Positions 1 through 7,882 of a DNA stretch of 64,000 bases are shown piece after piece. This stretch comes from JAFMDF01 sp965277445. Its GTDB lineage: Bacteria > Bacteroidota > Bacteroidia > Chitinophagales > Saprospiraceae. The notes under the pieces are model-generated. The model made no database searches. It was not told the DNA's origin and saw only the letters and a program-made list of their open reading frames with translations. The first letter of the stretch is position 1, and every line of letters begins with the position of its first letter. The position numbers were made by a program, and so were the translations under genes. The DNA lies in the NCBI GenBank assembly GCA_965277445.1, contig CBDICY010000032.1:2480001-2544000 (forward strand), read 5' to 3'.

Positions 1-1
1 A

Positions 2-1249
2 AAAATCGTTGGACAATTTAATCCGACCAATCCAAAATCATTAGCATTAAGAACGCATTGCCAAACTTCTGGTTGGAGTTTAACCGCACAAGACCCGTTT
101 AATAATATTGCTCGAACGACGATTGAAGCCATGGCAGCCGTCTTTGGTGGCACCCAATCACTACACACCAATTCTTTGGATGAAGCGATTGCCCTACCAA
201 CTGATTTCTCCGCCAAAATTGCCAGAGATACCCAAAAATATTTACAACAAGAAACAGATATTACCAAAGCTGTTGACCCTTGGGGCGGTTCGTATTATGT
301 AGAATATTTAACCAAAGAAATTGCGGAAAAAGCTTGGGCTTTGATTAAAGAAGTCGAAGCCTTGGGTGGCATGGCAAAAGCGATTGAAAATGGTTTACCC
401 AAACTACGAATTGAAGAAGCCGCTGCTAAAAAACAAGCAAGAATTGATAGTGGAATTGATAAGATTATTGGCGTTAATATTTTTCAAAACGACGAGGTAC
501 AAACAACTTTAGATACTTTAGAAGTTGATAATACGGCTGTTAGAAACTCACAAGTGGCGAGTATCCAAAAGATAAAAGCAGCACGAGACGAAGCAGCGGT
601 ACAAAAAGCATTAAAAAACTTAACCGACGTAGCAGGTGGTGAAGGCAATTTATTAGCCGCCGCCATTGAAGCTGCAAGAGTTCGAGCTACTTTAGGCGAA
701 ATCTCTGATGCGATGGAAGTCCATTTTGGTCGCTATAAAGCCACTACTCGAACCGTTCAAGGTGCCTATTCAAGTGCTATGGGGACAAATAATAAAGCTT
801 TTCAAAAGGCAAGAGCCTTATCCAATCAATTTGCCGAATTGGAAGGACGTCGTCCAAGAATTATGGTCGCTAAACTAGGGCAAGATGGGCACGATAGAGG
901 CGCCAAAGTCATTGCGACTAGTTTTGCAGATATTGGATTTGATGTCGATGTTGGGCCTTTATTTCAAACGCCCCAAGAAGCGGCACAACAGGCTATTGAA
1001 AATGATGTCCATATATTGGGTATTTCTTCTTTGGCGGCTGGGCATAAAACCTTAGTTCCGCAAACCATTCAAGCATTAGCTGATTTAGGTCGAGAAGATA
1101 TTATTGTGATTACTGGTGGCGTGATTCCTCCTCAGGATTATGACTTTTTGTTTAAGGCTGGTGTTGTTGGGGTCTTTGGGCCTGGAACGGTTATTTCTGA
1201 GGCTGCTAGTCAGATATTGGAAGTGATGATTGAACTTCGGCAGGAATAG
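2..1249 (+). CDS. methylmalonyl-CoA mutase, C-terminal part (5' end outside window)
   Basis: Adenosylcobalamin-dependent interconversion of L-methylmalonyl-CoA and succinyl-CoA in propionate metabolism; cytoplasmic. The open frame runs from the first bases of the window, so the start lies upstream; 415 codons are visible. The first residues carry the strongly conserved mutase block RTHCQTSGWSLTAQDPFNNI, followed by the rest of the TIM barrel. The C-terminal B12-binding domain starts near RPRIMVAKLGQDGHDRG; the DxHxxG histidine codon at 890-892 is the expected cobalt axial ligand, and GGVIPPQDY closes the domain. It is a single chain with both barrel and B12 domain (large-subunit type). The internal ATG at 131 is not the start because conserved sequence precedes it. 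The epimerase and carboxylase of the same pathway lie 8-10 kb downstream beyond an accessory island. Confidence 0.96.
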   Translation, partial: KIVGQFNPTNPKSLALRTHCQTSGWSLTAQDPFNNIARTTIEAMAAVFGGTQSLHTNSLDEAIALPTDFSAKIARDTQKYLQQETDITKAVDPWGGSYYVEYLTKEIAEKAWALIKEVEALGGMAKAIENGLPKLRIEEAAAKKQARIDSGIDKIIGVNIFQNDEVQTTLDTLEVDNTAVRNSQVASIQKIKAARDEAAVQKALKNLTDVAGGEGNLLAAAIEAARVRATLGEISDAMEVHFGRYKATTRTVQGAYSSAMGTNNKAFQKARALSNQFAELEGRRPRIMVAKLGQDGHDRGAKVIATSFADIGFDVDVGPLFQTPQEAAQQAIENDVHILGISSLAAGHKTLVPQTIQALADLGREDIIVITGGVIPPQDYDFLFKAGVVGVFGPGTVISEAASQILEVMIELRQE

Positions 1250-1255
1250 GATGCC

Positions 1256-1288
1256 AAATCATGGTGATTTTGAAAATCACCATGATTT
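1256..1288. repeat. REP-like palindrome, copy 1 (left of RAYT)
   Basis: Nearly perfect palindrome: 15-base arm aaatcatggtgattt at 1256-1270, its exact reverse complement at 1274-1288, and three bases between (1271-1273) whose outer pair also matches. It starts 7 bases after the mutase stop. A degenerate half-site (gatgatttag, 1304-1313) follows. The same palindrome recurs at 2012-2047 and 26011-26043. Its position next to a RAYT gene marks it as the probable target of that enzyme. Confidence 0.9.
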
Positions 1289-1343
1289 AGTTTTAAAAAC
1301 TACGATGATTTAGCTAACTTTAGACCAATAAAAACAAACAACT

Positions 1344-1991
1344 ATGAGAAAACAACCAATGTATGAACCAGAAGGTATCTATCATATCTACAACCATGCG
1401 AATGGTTCAGAAGATATGTTTATAGATAAAGAAAACTACTATTATTTTTTGGAAAAATACGCAGAAAAATTAAATGGAGTAGTTTCTACTTTTGCTTATT
1501 GTCTAATGCCTAACCACTTTCATTTATTAATAAAAGTCAGGTCTGAAAAAACGCTACTGGATTTCTTAGCGGAGAAAAAAAGAAAGGACAAAAATTTAAA
1601 AATTCCAGAAGGACTTTCCAAATCAGAATTACTCCATTACATTGTTCACCGACAATTCCATAATTTTTTAGGCGGATATGCCAAAGCTTTCAATAAATAT
1701 CACGACCGAAAGGGAAGTTTATTGCGGCAAAATACCAAACGAAAAATGGTAGATAGCGCCAGATATTTAACAAACGTAATCCGTTACCTACATTTAAATC
1801 CAGTTCTTCATAAGTTTACTAAAACGCCCGAAAATTGGACGTATAGTTCTTATCATGTTTTCCTTGACGACAACTGCGAAACCAGAATTCCCAAAGCGGA
1901 GATTTTAACATGGTTTGGGAGCGTAAAAGGATTTGTTGATTTCCATCAAGAGAAATTGAGTTATGGCTTGATTCCCGCGCTTGAACGTTGA
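1344..1991 (+). CDS. REP-associated tyrosine transposase (RAYT, Y1/IS200-like)
   Basis: Single-strand-specific HUH/Y1 endonuclease of the IS200-like superfamily, the class that cuts and spreads REP palindromes. 215 residues, usual for RAYTs. The N-terminus GIYHIYNHANGSEDMF is the typical strand-1 region, the HUH metal motif is HFH at residues 58-60 inside LMPNHFHLLIK, and the candidate nucleophile tyrosines lie in GGYAKAFNKYHDRKGSL (Y112 or Y119); VIRYLHLNPV follows as in other family members. Perfect palindromes stand on both sides (1256-1288 and 2012-2047) and a third copy lies 24 kb away, which is the classic RAYT-REP arrangement. All motifs look intact, so it is probably active or recently active. 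Confidence 0.93.
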   Translation: MRKQPMYEPEGIYHIYNHANGSEDMFIDKENYYYFLEKYAEKLNGVVSTFAYCLMPNHFHLLIKVRSEKTLLDFLAEKKRKDKNLKIPEGLSKSELLHYIVHRQFHNFLGGYAKAFNKYHDRKGSLLRQNTKRKMVDSARYLTNVIRYLHLNPVLHKFTKTPENWTYSSYHVFLDDNCETRIPKAEILTWFGSVKGFVDFHQEKLSYGLIPALER

Positions 1992-2011
1992 AGTTCTAGT
2001 ATTTTATGTTT

Positions 2012-2047
2012 TAAATCATGGTGATTTTTAAAAATCACCATGATTTA
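2012..2047. repeat. REP-like palindrome, copy 2 (right of RAYT)
   Basis: A perfect 36-base palindrome with no loop: 18-base arm 2012-2029, exact complement 2030-2047. It has the same core as copy 1 (atcatggtgattt) and begins 20 bases after the RAYT stop. Its last three bases supply the TAA stop of the minus-strand GNAT gene, so the element has landed at the very end of that reading frame. Confidence 0.9.
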
Positions 2048-2791
2048 GGGCGGAATAATATAACTCCCATCTGGTTGTTTTACCCAAGTAGCTCGCCAAG
2101 CTTGATACTCCTTCTTTTCCTGTTCCCATAAAGTGTGCATTTTATTTTGTGTTCTTTTTGACCGAAATAAATCCAAAACTAGGGTATCAGAAACAGCATT
2201 ATCTTCATCAGCCTGCCAATCCGTCTCTAACGGTCGTTCGATATAATCCAATCCTTTTAAAAATCGAATACTACGAATATTCTCTCTTTTGACGGATGCC
2301 GTCAGGTAAAGCATATTCCACTTAGTAAACAGATAATTTTGTAAATGTCGCACTACTTTTTGCGGTATCCCACTACCTCGAACAGTTTGCCCAAAAGCGT
2401 AACCTATGGAGCAGTTTCTTTGCGTAAATTCTCCACTTTCTTTATTAAAATCGAAAGCATGTATAATGCCGATACATTCTTTTTCTTGATAGACCAACCA
2501 ATCTTGTCCGCCTCTCTTGAAAGAATAAGGCATAATAATTCTAGACATACAAACGTATTCATAAACACTTTTGGCATTTTTGAATCGTTCTTCTATCCAA
2601 GGGTCTTTGTCGTTTTCAAATACTCTTAAAAAATGAGACCGATTGCTAAAAGTTAAAGGACGAAAATAAATCTCTTCTGCCATTTCCGGAATGGGTGGGA
2701 ATTGCCAAACTGGTGGTTTGCCGATGTTTCGTTCTAGGTAGGATTGTATCCAATCGGGGATGGGAAAAGATTTGCGGTTATTTTTTGACAT
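2045..2791 (-). CDS. GNAT family N-acetyltransferase
   Basis: Acetyl-CoA-dependent acyltransferase of unknown substrate; 248 residues, cytoplasmic. The pattern IYFRPLTFSNRSHFLRVFEN, then GQDWLVYQEKECIGII, then CSIGYAFGQTVRGSGIPQKVVRHL, then TASVKRENIRSIRFLKGLDY, follows the RimJ/RimL-type GNAT order, including the acetyl-CoA loop (around QTVRGSGI) and the final NxxSIRFLxxLGF-like signature. The stop codon lies inside the palindrome next to the RAYT, so the last residues may have changed when that element arrived. No operon partner; it points against the mutase and RAYT. Confidence 0.8.
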   Translation of the reverse strand: MSKNNRKSFPIPDWIQSYLERNIGKPPVWQFPPIPEMAEEIYFRPLTFSNRSHFLRVFENDKDPWIEERFKNAKSVYEYVCMSRIIMPYSFKRGGQDWLVYQEKECIGIIHAFDFNKESGEFTQRNCSIGYAFGQTVRGSGIPQKVVRHLQNYLFTKWNMLYLTASVKRENIRSIRFLKGLDYIERPLETDWQADEDNAVSDTLVLDLFRSKRTQNKMHTLWEQEKKEYQAWRATWVKQPDGSYIIPP

Positions 2792-3134
2792 GGTTTTTAG
2801 GTCTTAGTTTGTATGCCTAGTGGTAATTGCTTCCTATCTGTGTAGCATTATTACAAAGATAAGGGTTTAATTGGGGTTATAACCACTAATAAACGACCTA
2901 ATAACTGTAGAAGGATTTAAATGCTAAATTCAAAATACTTCCTACAATTTAGGAGATATTACCAGCATTTATGGTATAAATAATCAATTGGGTAAATGAG
3001 ATAAAGGGAAGGTTCTAGCTATAACCTAGTATTTTGGGTATGAACCAACAACGACTAGAACGTTGGTTCTAGCCTTTGTCGATTTTACCAGATTATTATT
3101 TGGAGATTCCTTTTGGCTATGACACCATGTAAAA
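2792..3134. other. intergenic, small inverted repeat only
   Basis: No credible gene. A hairpin of 8-base arms (gaaccaac 3042-3049, gttggttc 3062-3069) and a repeated ggttctagc word (3011-3019 and 3066-3074) lie about 65-125 bases past the stop of the next minus-strand gene. Possibly its terminator region, but no clear U-tract follows. Confidence 0.4.
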
Positions 3135-4457
3135 TTATAATAAAGTATCTATCTCAAAATCATCAAGAGAATTATCTATGTTGCGCTCTATTATGATAAA
3201 AACAAATTCATAAATGATTTCTCTAATAAGACCTAGCTTGTCATATAATTGATGAAGTTCCATGATGCTTGCATTAGGTCTGGGATGTGCAACTTTATTT
3301 CTAACTCTCAAAAACTGATTTAATTCAGCTTCTGAAACTAAGTTCTGCTTAATAGAGCCATTATCATTTAAGAATTTAAGAATTAATTTTGATTGGACAA
3401 GCGTTTTGTCTAATCTATTTGTTGAAGAACCTAATGTAGTTTGTGCATTATTGATTTTTGATTTATTACTATTTTTTTCAAAAAAAGGGTCTAATACCGA
3501 CCTAAGCAATACACATCTGGCAAAAGTTTCATTTGCGGCTATTTCTGCTCTGATAATTAACCTGTAATATAATTTATCTTCAAGAAAAGTGATTACTTTT
3601 TGGATTCTATTAATTGCAATAGCTTGGATATTTTTTAATTCACCATGATAAAATTTACTGCTCGAAGAAGTTCCTGAATGAGGGAAACTATCTGTGCTAA
3701 TTGAAGATTGTTTTACACTAATATTTCCAAAAAAATAATCAAATAAGAACTTAACAATCGTGTGATTGGAGTAAATTTCATCTAATCTATCAAAAAATAG
3801 ATGATAGCTCTCATTATGTTGTCTTCTTTTTCCTTTTTCCTTACTTATGAGAAGCATTCTGTTTCCTAATGGATAATTTGCTATCTTTTCTGTTGAATTT
3901 ATATGAAGATCAAAATTATGATGGGAATTTAGGAAATTTTGAAATTCTTCTTCATCTAATTGATGAAGTGAAAATTTATTTACTGAAGTTTCCTTAAAAT
4001 CCGTTTTAACTGGATATAAAGAATAATGATAAATATCTAATTCTTCAATTGTGCCATTTAGATAATCTACCATTTTGTTTATTTCTTCATCTGTATTAAT
4101 GCCTAATATTGATTCTAAAAAAAGACATCTTTTTTGGTAATCAATAAAAAATTCACCAAGATTCCATTTAGAAATTTTAACTGGTGGTCTATCATCCAAG
4201 TAAACATTTATCACCTCATTTAATAGAGAACCTGATTTTTCAACATTGCGAATACCTGTGAAATGTTCTATGAATATAATAATTTCTTTATCCTTTATAG
4301 GGTCTAACTTTTCTATATTCATAGTTTTTTTAAGGTCATGTTCTTCTATGAATTTGGTTACATCTTCAGTTTTCAAAGATTTCAACACCTCCCTTTCACC
4401 AATATAGACTTGGTAACTTTCTAAAAAATCTCTTATTTCAGTTTTTTTAATTTCCAT
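3135..4457 (-). CDS. hypothetical protein with C-terminal HEPN-like motif
   Basis: Unrecognised 440-residue protein, very AT-rich and lysine/asparagine-rich compared with the flanking metabolic genes. Near the C-terminus, RVRNKVAHPRP carries an R-x4-H motif (R386, H391) followed by two predicted helices, which is the active-site signature of HEPN RNase domains common in abortive-infection and toxin proteins. The N-terminal two thirds show no motif I know; there is no signal peptide or membrane segment. It sits in the accessory island beside an integrase cassette. The HEPN reading is motif-based inference; a non-catalytic HEPN or a plain hypothetical protein is possible. Confidence 0.6.
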   Translation of the reverse strand: MEIKKTEIRDFLESYQVYIGEREVLKSLKTEDVTKFIEEHDLKKTMNIEKLDPIKDKEIIIFIEHFTGIRNVEKSGSLLNEVINVYLDDRPPVKISKWNLGEFFIDYQKRCLFLESILGINTDEEINKMVDYLNGTIEELDIYHYSLYPVKTDFKETSVNKFSLHQLDEEEFQNFLNSHHNFDLHINSTEKIANYPLGNRMLLISKEKGKRRQHNESYHLFFDRLDEIYSNHTIVKFLFDYFFGNISVKQSSISTDSFPHSGTSSSSKFYHGELKNIQAIAINRIQKVITFLEDKLYYRLIIRAEIAANETFARCVLLRSVLDPFFEKNSNKSKINNAQTTLGSSTNRLDKTLVQSKLILKFLNDNGSIKQNLVSEAELNQFLRVRNKVAHPRPNASIMELHQLYDKLGLIREIIYEFVFIIIERNIDNSLDDFEIDTLL

Positions 4458-4474
4458 TTAATTTTTTTAATCAT

Positions 4475-4535
4475 TTACCAAATCCTAGAAGCAATTAACC
4501 TTTCTTCCTTCCCCAAAGCATAAATCGTAGTATTA
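4475..4535 (-). pseudogene. fragment of an integrase 3' end (duplicate of the integrase at 5199)
   Basis: Reading the minus strand gives NTTIYALGKEERLIASRIW and a stop. This closely matches the last 21 residues of the neighbouring integrase (VTTIYANALGKEERKIASRIW), with two residues missing and a few substitutions. At DNA level the first 21 bases (ttaccaaatcctaga-gcaat) match 20 of 21 with 5199-5219. It is a remnant of a second integrase or a recombination-site duplication. Confidence 0.8.
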
Positions 4536-4561
4536 AATGTACCGCCCAAAAGTTATTTATT

Positions 4562-5107
4562 TTAAATGGTAGGAATAACTTCTCTAATTAAATCAGCACA
4601 TTTTTTTAATACTTCTTTTTTAGCAGCATCAGGGCTAATATAGGTATTATCACTCATAACAATAACATCTGCAACATATAGAGCAGTAAAAGAAGCAGAT
4701 TCAAAACGACCAATAGGACGATTATCCGCAACCCAAGTATTTTCATCTACAATATAAGAAGCATAAGCAGCAATAGCAGCAGGATAATTATTATAATCCT
4801 TATTAGCAACAATAACAGCCGCATCATAAGCAGTAACTAATTCTTGAACAGTTGCTTCACCATCTCCAAATCGCTCACCTACCTTTAAGGCTTCTAAACT
4901 CCTTTTGTCTGTCATTAAATGTTCAACTAACTTAGCGCAAGCCACCTTGCCCTTTATTAGTGTTCTTACATCAGAATCCTCTAAAAGACTTAACATCCAA
5001 TCTCCTCTCTCGCACTCTGCCCATACCTCTTTTTCTGTTCCACTTTCTAACCAATGTAAGCACTCAGGATTAGTACCTGTATGTCTTAATACTTCTTTTA
5101 AAGTCAT
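4562..5107 (-). CDS. hypothetical helical protein, possibly Imm-5-like putative immunity protein
   Basis: 181 residues from the ATG at 5105-5107. A longer frame to 5218 exists, but its first codons are borrowed from the 3' end of the integrase gene, so the internal start is preferred. The protein is alpha-helical and alanine-rich, with CAKLVEHLMTDKRSLEALKVGERFGDGEATVQELVTAY-type helices and a C-terminal CADLIREVIP. That pattern resembles the phage/toxin-associated putative immunity protein family (Imm-5). The resemblance is from memory and weak. The gene lies exactly between two copies of the integrase 3' end (4475-4535 and 5199-5262), so it looks like a captured cassette. Confidence 0.55.
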   Translation of the reverse strand: MTLKEVLRHTGTNPECLHWLESGTEKEVWAECERGDWMLSLLEDSDVRTLIKGKVACAKLVEHLMTDKRSLEALKVGERFGDGEATVQELVTAYDAAVIVANKDYNNYPAAIAAYASYIVDENTWVADNRPIGRFESASFTALYVADVIVMSDNTYISPDAAKKEVLKKCADLIREVIPTI

Positions 5108-5198
5108 AATTTGTTTTTTAGATGACTGAAAAATAACATCCAATGTTATGCCTTCTTTTTCTATTTCAATTGACCCGCCATTACTTCTAAAGTTAGAA

Positions 5199-5786
5199 TT
5201 ACCAAATCCTAGATGCAATCTTTCTTTCCTCTTTCCCTAACGCATTCGCATAAATAGTTGTTACCTCTAAACTACTATGCCCCATCCATTTACTAACCAT
5301 ATTCAAAGGTATGTTCTTTTCCAAACAATGAATAGCAAAACTATGGCGTAACCCTTTAGGACAAGCATGTACGCCTTCAATATTTGCCAACTTCATTATC
5401 TCCATTATTTTACGGTAGCCCGTATTCCTTGTCCAAGTCCAAAGTTTATCCCTTTTGGTCTTTGGGTTCTTTTGGTGCTTTTTAATGTTATGTACCATCT
5501 GCAATTCATCTAAAAACTGTTCTGGCAAAGGGATTCTCCTAAATACTCCCTTCCTTCTTTTCTTTAGGCTCTCGATGGTGACATATAAACCCACATTATC
5601 AATATCTCCATAAGTCATATTTAACACTTCGGATATTCTAGCACCCGTATAATAGAGCATCAAGCAAAAGGTTCTTTGCTCGTTTTCGGCTTGTCTAGCA
5701 AGTTCTAAAAACTGTAATCTTTCGTCTTCTATTAAATATTTGCGTTCCCCTTCTGGACTGAATAGGTCTATAATCATAGAATACAT
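5199..5786 (-). CDS. tyrosine recombinase / integrase, catalytic domain only
   Basis: Site-specific DNA recombinase of 195 residues. Catalytic residues are visible in order: R50 in TGARISE, a lysine near 75-79 in the beta-hairpin, K144-x-x-R147 in CPKGLRHSF (lysine in place of the usual first histidine, as in the PKGLRH subgroup), H170 in WMGHSSLE and nucleophile Y179 in TTIYA. The N-terminal SAM-like core-binding domain of about 90 residues found in XerC-type proteins is absent and I see no remnant of it upstream, so the protein is either a minimal form or 5'-truncated. Its last 20 codons are duplicated 720 bases away, flanking the intervening gene. Confidence 0.88.
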   Translation of the reverse strand: MYSMIIDLFSPEGERKYLIEDERLQFLELARQAENEQRTFCLMLYYTGARISEVLNMTYGDIDNVGLYVTIESLKKRRKGVFRRIPLPEQFLDELQMVHNIKKHQKNPKTKRDKLWTWTRNTGYRKIMEIMKLANIEGVHACPKGLRHSFAIHCLEKNIPLNMVSKWMGHSSLEVTTIYANALGKEERKIASRIW

Positions 5787-6164
5787 TTCTTATAAAGTAA
5801 TGTATCAAAATTAATAAAATAAATAGGAAAAACAATATTGAAAAGGTAGGATTTTTAGAAATACTGATACACAATTAATACAATTCTGTATCAAAAAAAT
5901 CATCTCAGGTAGCATTTTGTAACTTTAACTCAATATCTTTTTCTTTTCAAACTCTTTTTTGACTAATCCAATTTTACAAGACAAACCACTAAACAGTCCC
6001 TCTTCCAATCCACCTTTTCCAAAAATCAACTGAAATAATACCCTAAATCTTCTAATGATTCAACAGATAGTCGTCCATAACTTCAAAAAAAACAGAGTTA
6101 TGGACGACTATCTCATTTTTATTCCTTACTTTTAGCTGCAAATTCACCAAAAATAGCGTCCAAA
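5787..6164. other. intergenic between divergent integrase and ATPase genes
   Basis: AT-rich, no gene seen. It must carry the promoters of both divergent genes. The only structured part is the hairpin at 6065-6113. Confidence 0.5.
6065..6113. repeat. inverted repeat, left frame of the ATPase gene
   Basis: Perfect 18-base arms: agatagtcgtccataact at 6065-6082 and its complement at 6096-6113, loop 13. The ATPase start codon follows 52 bases later. A near-identical inverted repeat (7636-7680) lies just after that gene's stop. Confidence 0.88.
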
Positions 6165-7607
6165 ATGGCAATCAAATTAATAGGAAGAGAAAAGGAACAA
6201 GCCTTACTAAAAGAATTATTAACCACCAATGAATCCGAATTTGTGGCCTTGTATGGTCGGCGACGGGTTGGCAAAACCTTTTTAGTAGAAACGGTATATA
6301 GAGAAGAAATTGTCTTTTCGATAACAGGATTAAATAAAGTAGGCAAGGGCTTGCAACTAGAAAATTTCACAGATGTTTTAAATACCAAACTAGGCGAGAC
6401 AAAGCAAATAACGACTACTCCAAAATCGTGGTTAAAAGCTTTTAATCTGTTGACTAAATACCTAGAAACGCTCCAACAACAGCAGAAATTGGTCATTTTT
6501 ATTGATGAATTGCCTTGGTTAGCGACTAATAAATCGGGCTTTTTACCTGCCTTAGAAAATTTTTGGAATAGTTGGGCCAATAAACGAACAGACATTGTGT
6601 TGGTCGTTTGTGGTTCCGCAGCTTCTTGGATGATTTCTAATGTGGTTCGTAGTCGGGGTGGTTTACACAATCGAATTACTAGACGGATTCGCTTATTGCC
6701 TTTTAATTTATACGAAACAGAACGCTATTTAAAAAGCCGAAATATTTACTTAGAACGCTACGACATTTTACAATTGTATATGGTAATGGGTGGCATTCCG
6801 CATTACCTCAAGGAAGTAAGGAGGGGGCAAAGTGCTACACAAGTGATTGATGAAGTTTGTTTTTCCAAGGATGGTTTATTGAGAGATGAATTTTATAGTT
6901 TATACGAAGGGCTTTTTAATAAAGCGGAAAGGTATGTGAATGTTGTCCAAATTTTGGCAAAGCATCCAAAGGGGCTTAGTAGAAGTGAATTAATGAAGGC
7001 AGCCAAATTATCTTCAGGTGGCACTACTACTAAAATATTTGATGCTTTGGAGGAATCTGGTTTTATTTTCAAATATCTGCCTGTTGGTAAAAATACTCGA
7101 TTGGCATTATATAAGTTAAGTGACCCTTATTCTGCCTTTTATCTAAAGTTTATTGTCAACTCAAGAGCAAGCGGAACAGGTACTTGGGTAAAAAAATCAA
7201 CTACTGCTTCTTGGAAAAGTTGGAGTGGGTTTGCATTTGAACGTATTTGTTTGGCACATATTCCTCAAATTAAAGATGCCCTGAAAATAGGTGGAATTTA
7301 TACCGAAGAATCGGCTTGGCGAAAAACAGGTACGAACAAAGAACAAGGCACACAAATAGATTTACTGATAGATAGAAACGATAATGTTATCAATATCTGT
7401 GAGATAAAATATGCCTTAGACGAATTTACTATCACAAAGAAATATGCGGAAGAACTAAAAAATAAAATATCCATATTTAGAAAGGACACCAAAAGTAAGA
7501 AAACACTTTTTCTGACGATAATAAGTACTTTTGGGTTAAGCCAAAATCAATATGCAACCTCTCTTGTTCAACAATCCATAACGATGGCGTCTTTATTTGA
7601 AGCGTAA
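6165..7607 (+). CDS. AAA ATPase with C-terminal DUF234 (PD-(D/E)XK-like) domain
   Basis: 480-residue ATP-binding protein of the archaeal-ATPase (STAND-like P-loop) type. IGREKEQALLKELL opens the domain, Walker A is GRRRVGKT (residues 31-38), Walker B is LVIFIDELPW (D114, E115), and a sensor-like VVCGSAASWM and the mid-domain winged helix (HPKGLSRSELMKAAKLSSGGTT) follow. The C-terminal DUF234 region has D399 in TQIDLLIDR and E413-x-K415 in ICEIKYA, matching the PD-(D/E)XK nuclease pattern. This family is abundant and often multicopy in Bacteroidota and Archaea without a settled function; roles in mobile elements or defence are suggested. Here the gene is framed within 30-55 bases on each side by the same inverted repeat. 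No partner gene shares its transcript. Confidence 0.9.
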   Translation: MAIKLIGREKEQALLKELLTTNESEFVALYGRRRVGKTFLVETVYREEIVFSITGLNKVGKGLQLENFTDVLNTKLGETKQITTTPKSWLKAFNLLTKYLETLQQQQKLVIFIDELPWLATNKSGFLPALENFWNSWANKRTDIVLVVCGSAASWMISNVVRSRGGLHNRITRRIRLLPFNLYETERYLKSRNIYLERYDILQLYMVMGGIPHYLKEVRRGQSATQVIDEVCFSKDGLLRDEFYSLYEGLFNKAERYVNVVQILAKHPKGLSRSELMKAAKLSSGGTTTKIFDALEESGFIFKYLPVGKNTRLALYKLSDPYSAFYLKFIVNSRASGTGTWVKKSTTASWKSWSGFAFERICLAHIPQIKDALKIGGIYTEESAWRKTGTNKEQGTQIDLLIDRNDNVINICEIKYALDEFTITKKYAEELKNKISIFRKDTKSKKTLFLTIISTFGLSQNQYATSLVQQSITMASLFEA

Positions 7608-7635
7608 AGAGTTTTTCATTTTACCAATACATCAA

Positions 7636-7680
7636 ATAGCCGTCCATAACTCCTTTTTTTTCATAGTTATGGACGACTAT
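7636..7680. repeat. inverted repeat, right frame of the ATPase gene
   Basis: Arms 7636-7651 (atagccgtccataact) and 7665-7680 (agttatggacgactat), one mismatch, loop 13. Same core as 6065-6113 (cgtccataact / agttatggacg). It lies 29 bases after the ATPase stop and could also serve as a terminator hairpin. Confidence 0.85.
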
Positions 7681-7767
7681 CTCCTCCCTACCCTATTTAA
7701 ATAATAGCACACTTCCTTAACTTTAACAATCCTACCAAATTTTTAGTCAAAATTGCTAATTTTTAGC

Positions 7768-7775
7768 TAATTTTG
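7768..7775 (+). promoter_or_regulatory. possible -7 promoter element (TAnnTTTG)
   Basis: taattttg fits the Bacteroidota -7 consensus TAnnTTTG, about 107 bases upstream of the aminotransferase start. No well-placed -33 TTG was found, so the call rests on one box. Confidence 0.3.
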
Positions 7776-7882
7776 TAAAACAAAATAATCAACCTCCTTG
7801 TTAGGCTTAAAAAGTATAGGAAAATTGCTAAATTCACGCTCCATTTTTACAAGCAATTATATAATCGAAATACATCAAAATA

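Noticed and set aside
131..133. ATG at 131 as start of the mutase gene
   Set aside because: Highly conserved mutase sequence continues upstream to the window edge.
3042..3069. Small inverted repeat as a riboswitch or sRNA
   Set aside because: Only 8-base arms, no conserved core or U-tract; insufficient evidence.
4562..5218. Toxin-antitoxin style overlap between the cassette gene and the integrase gene
   Set aside because: The overlap exists only if the earliest start is used; those codons are the integrase 3' end, and the ATG at 5107 fits better.
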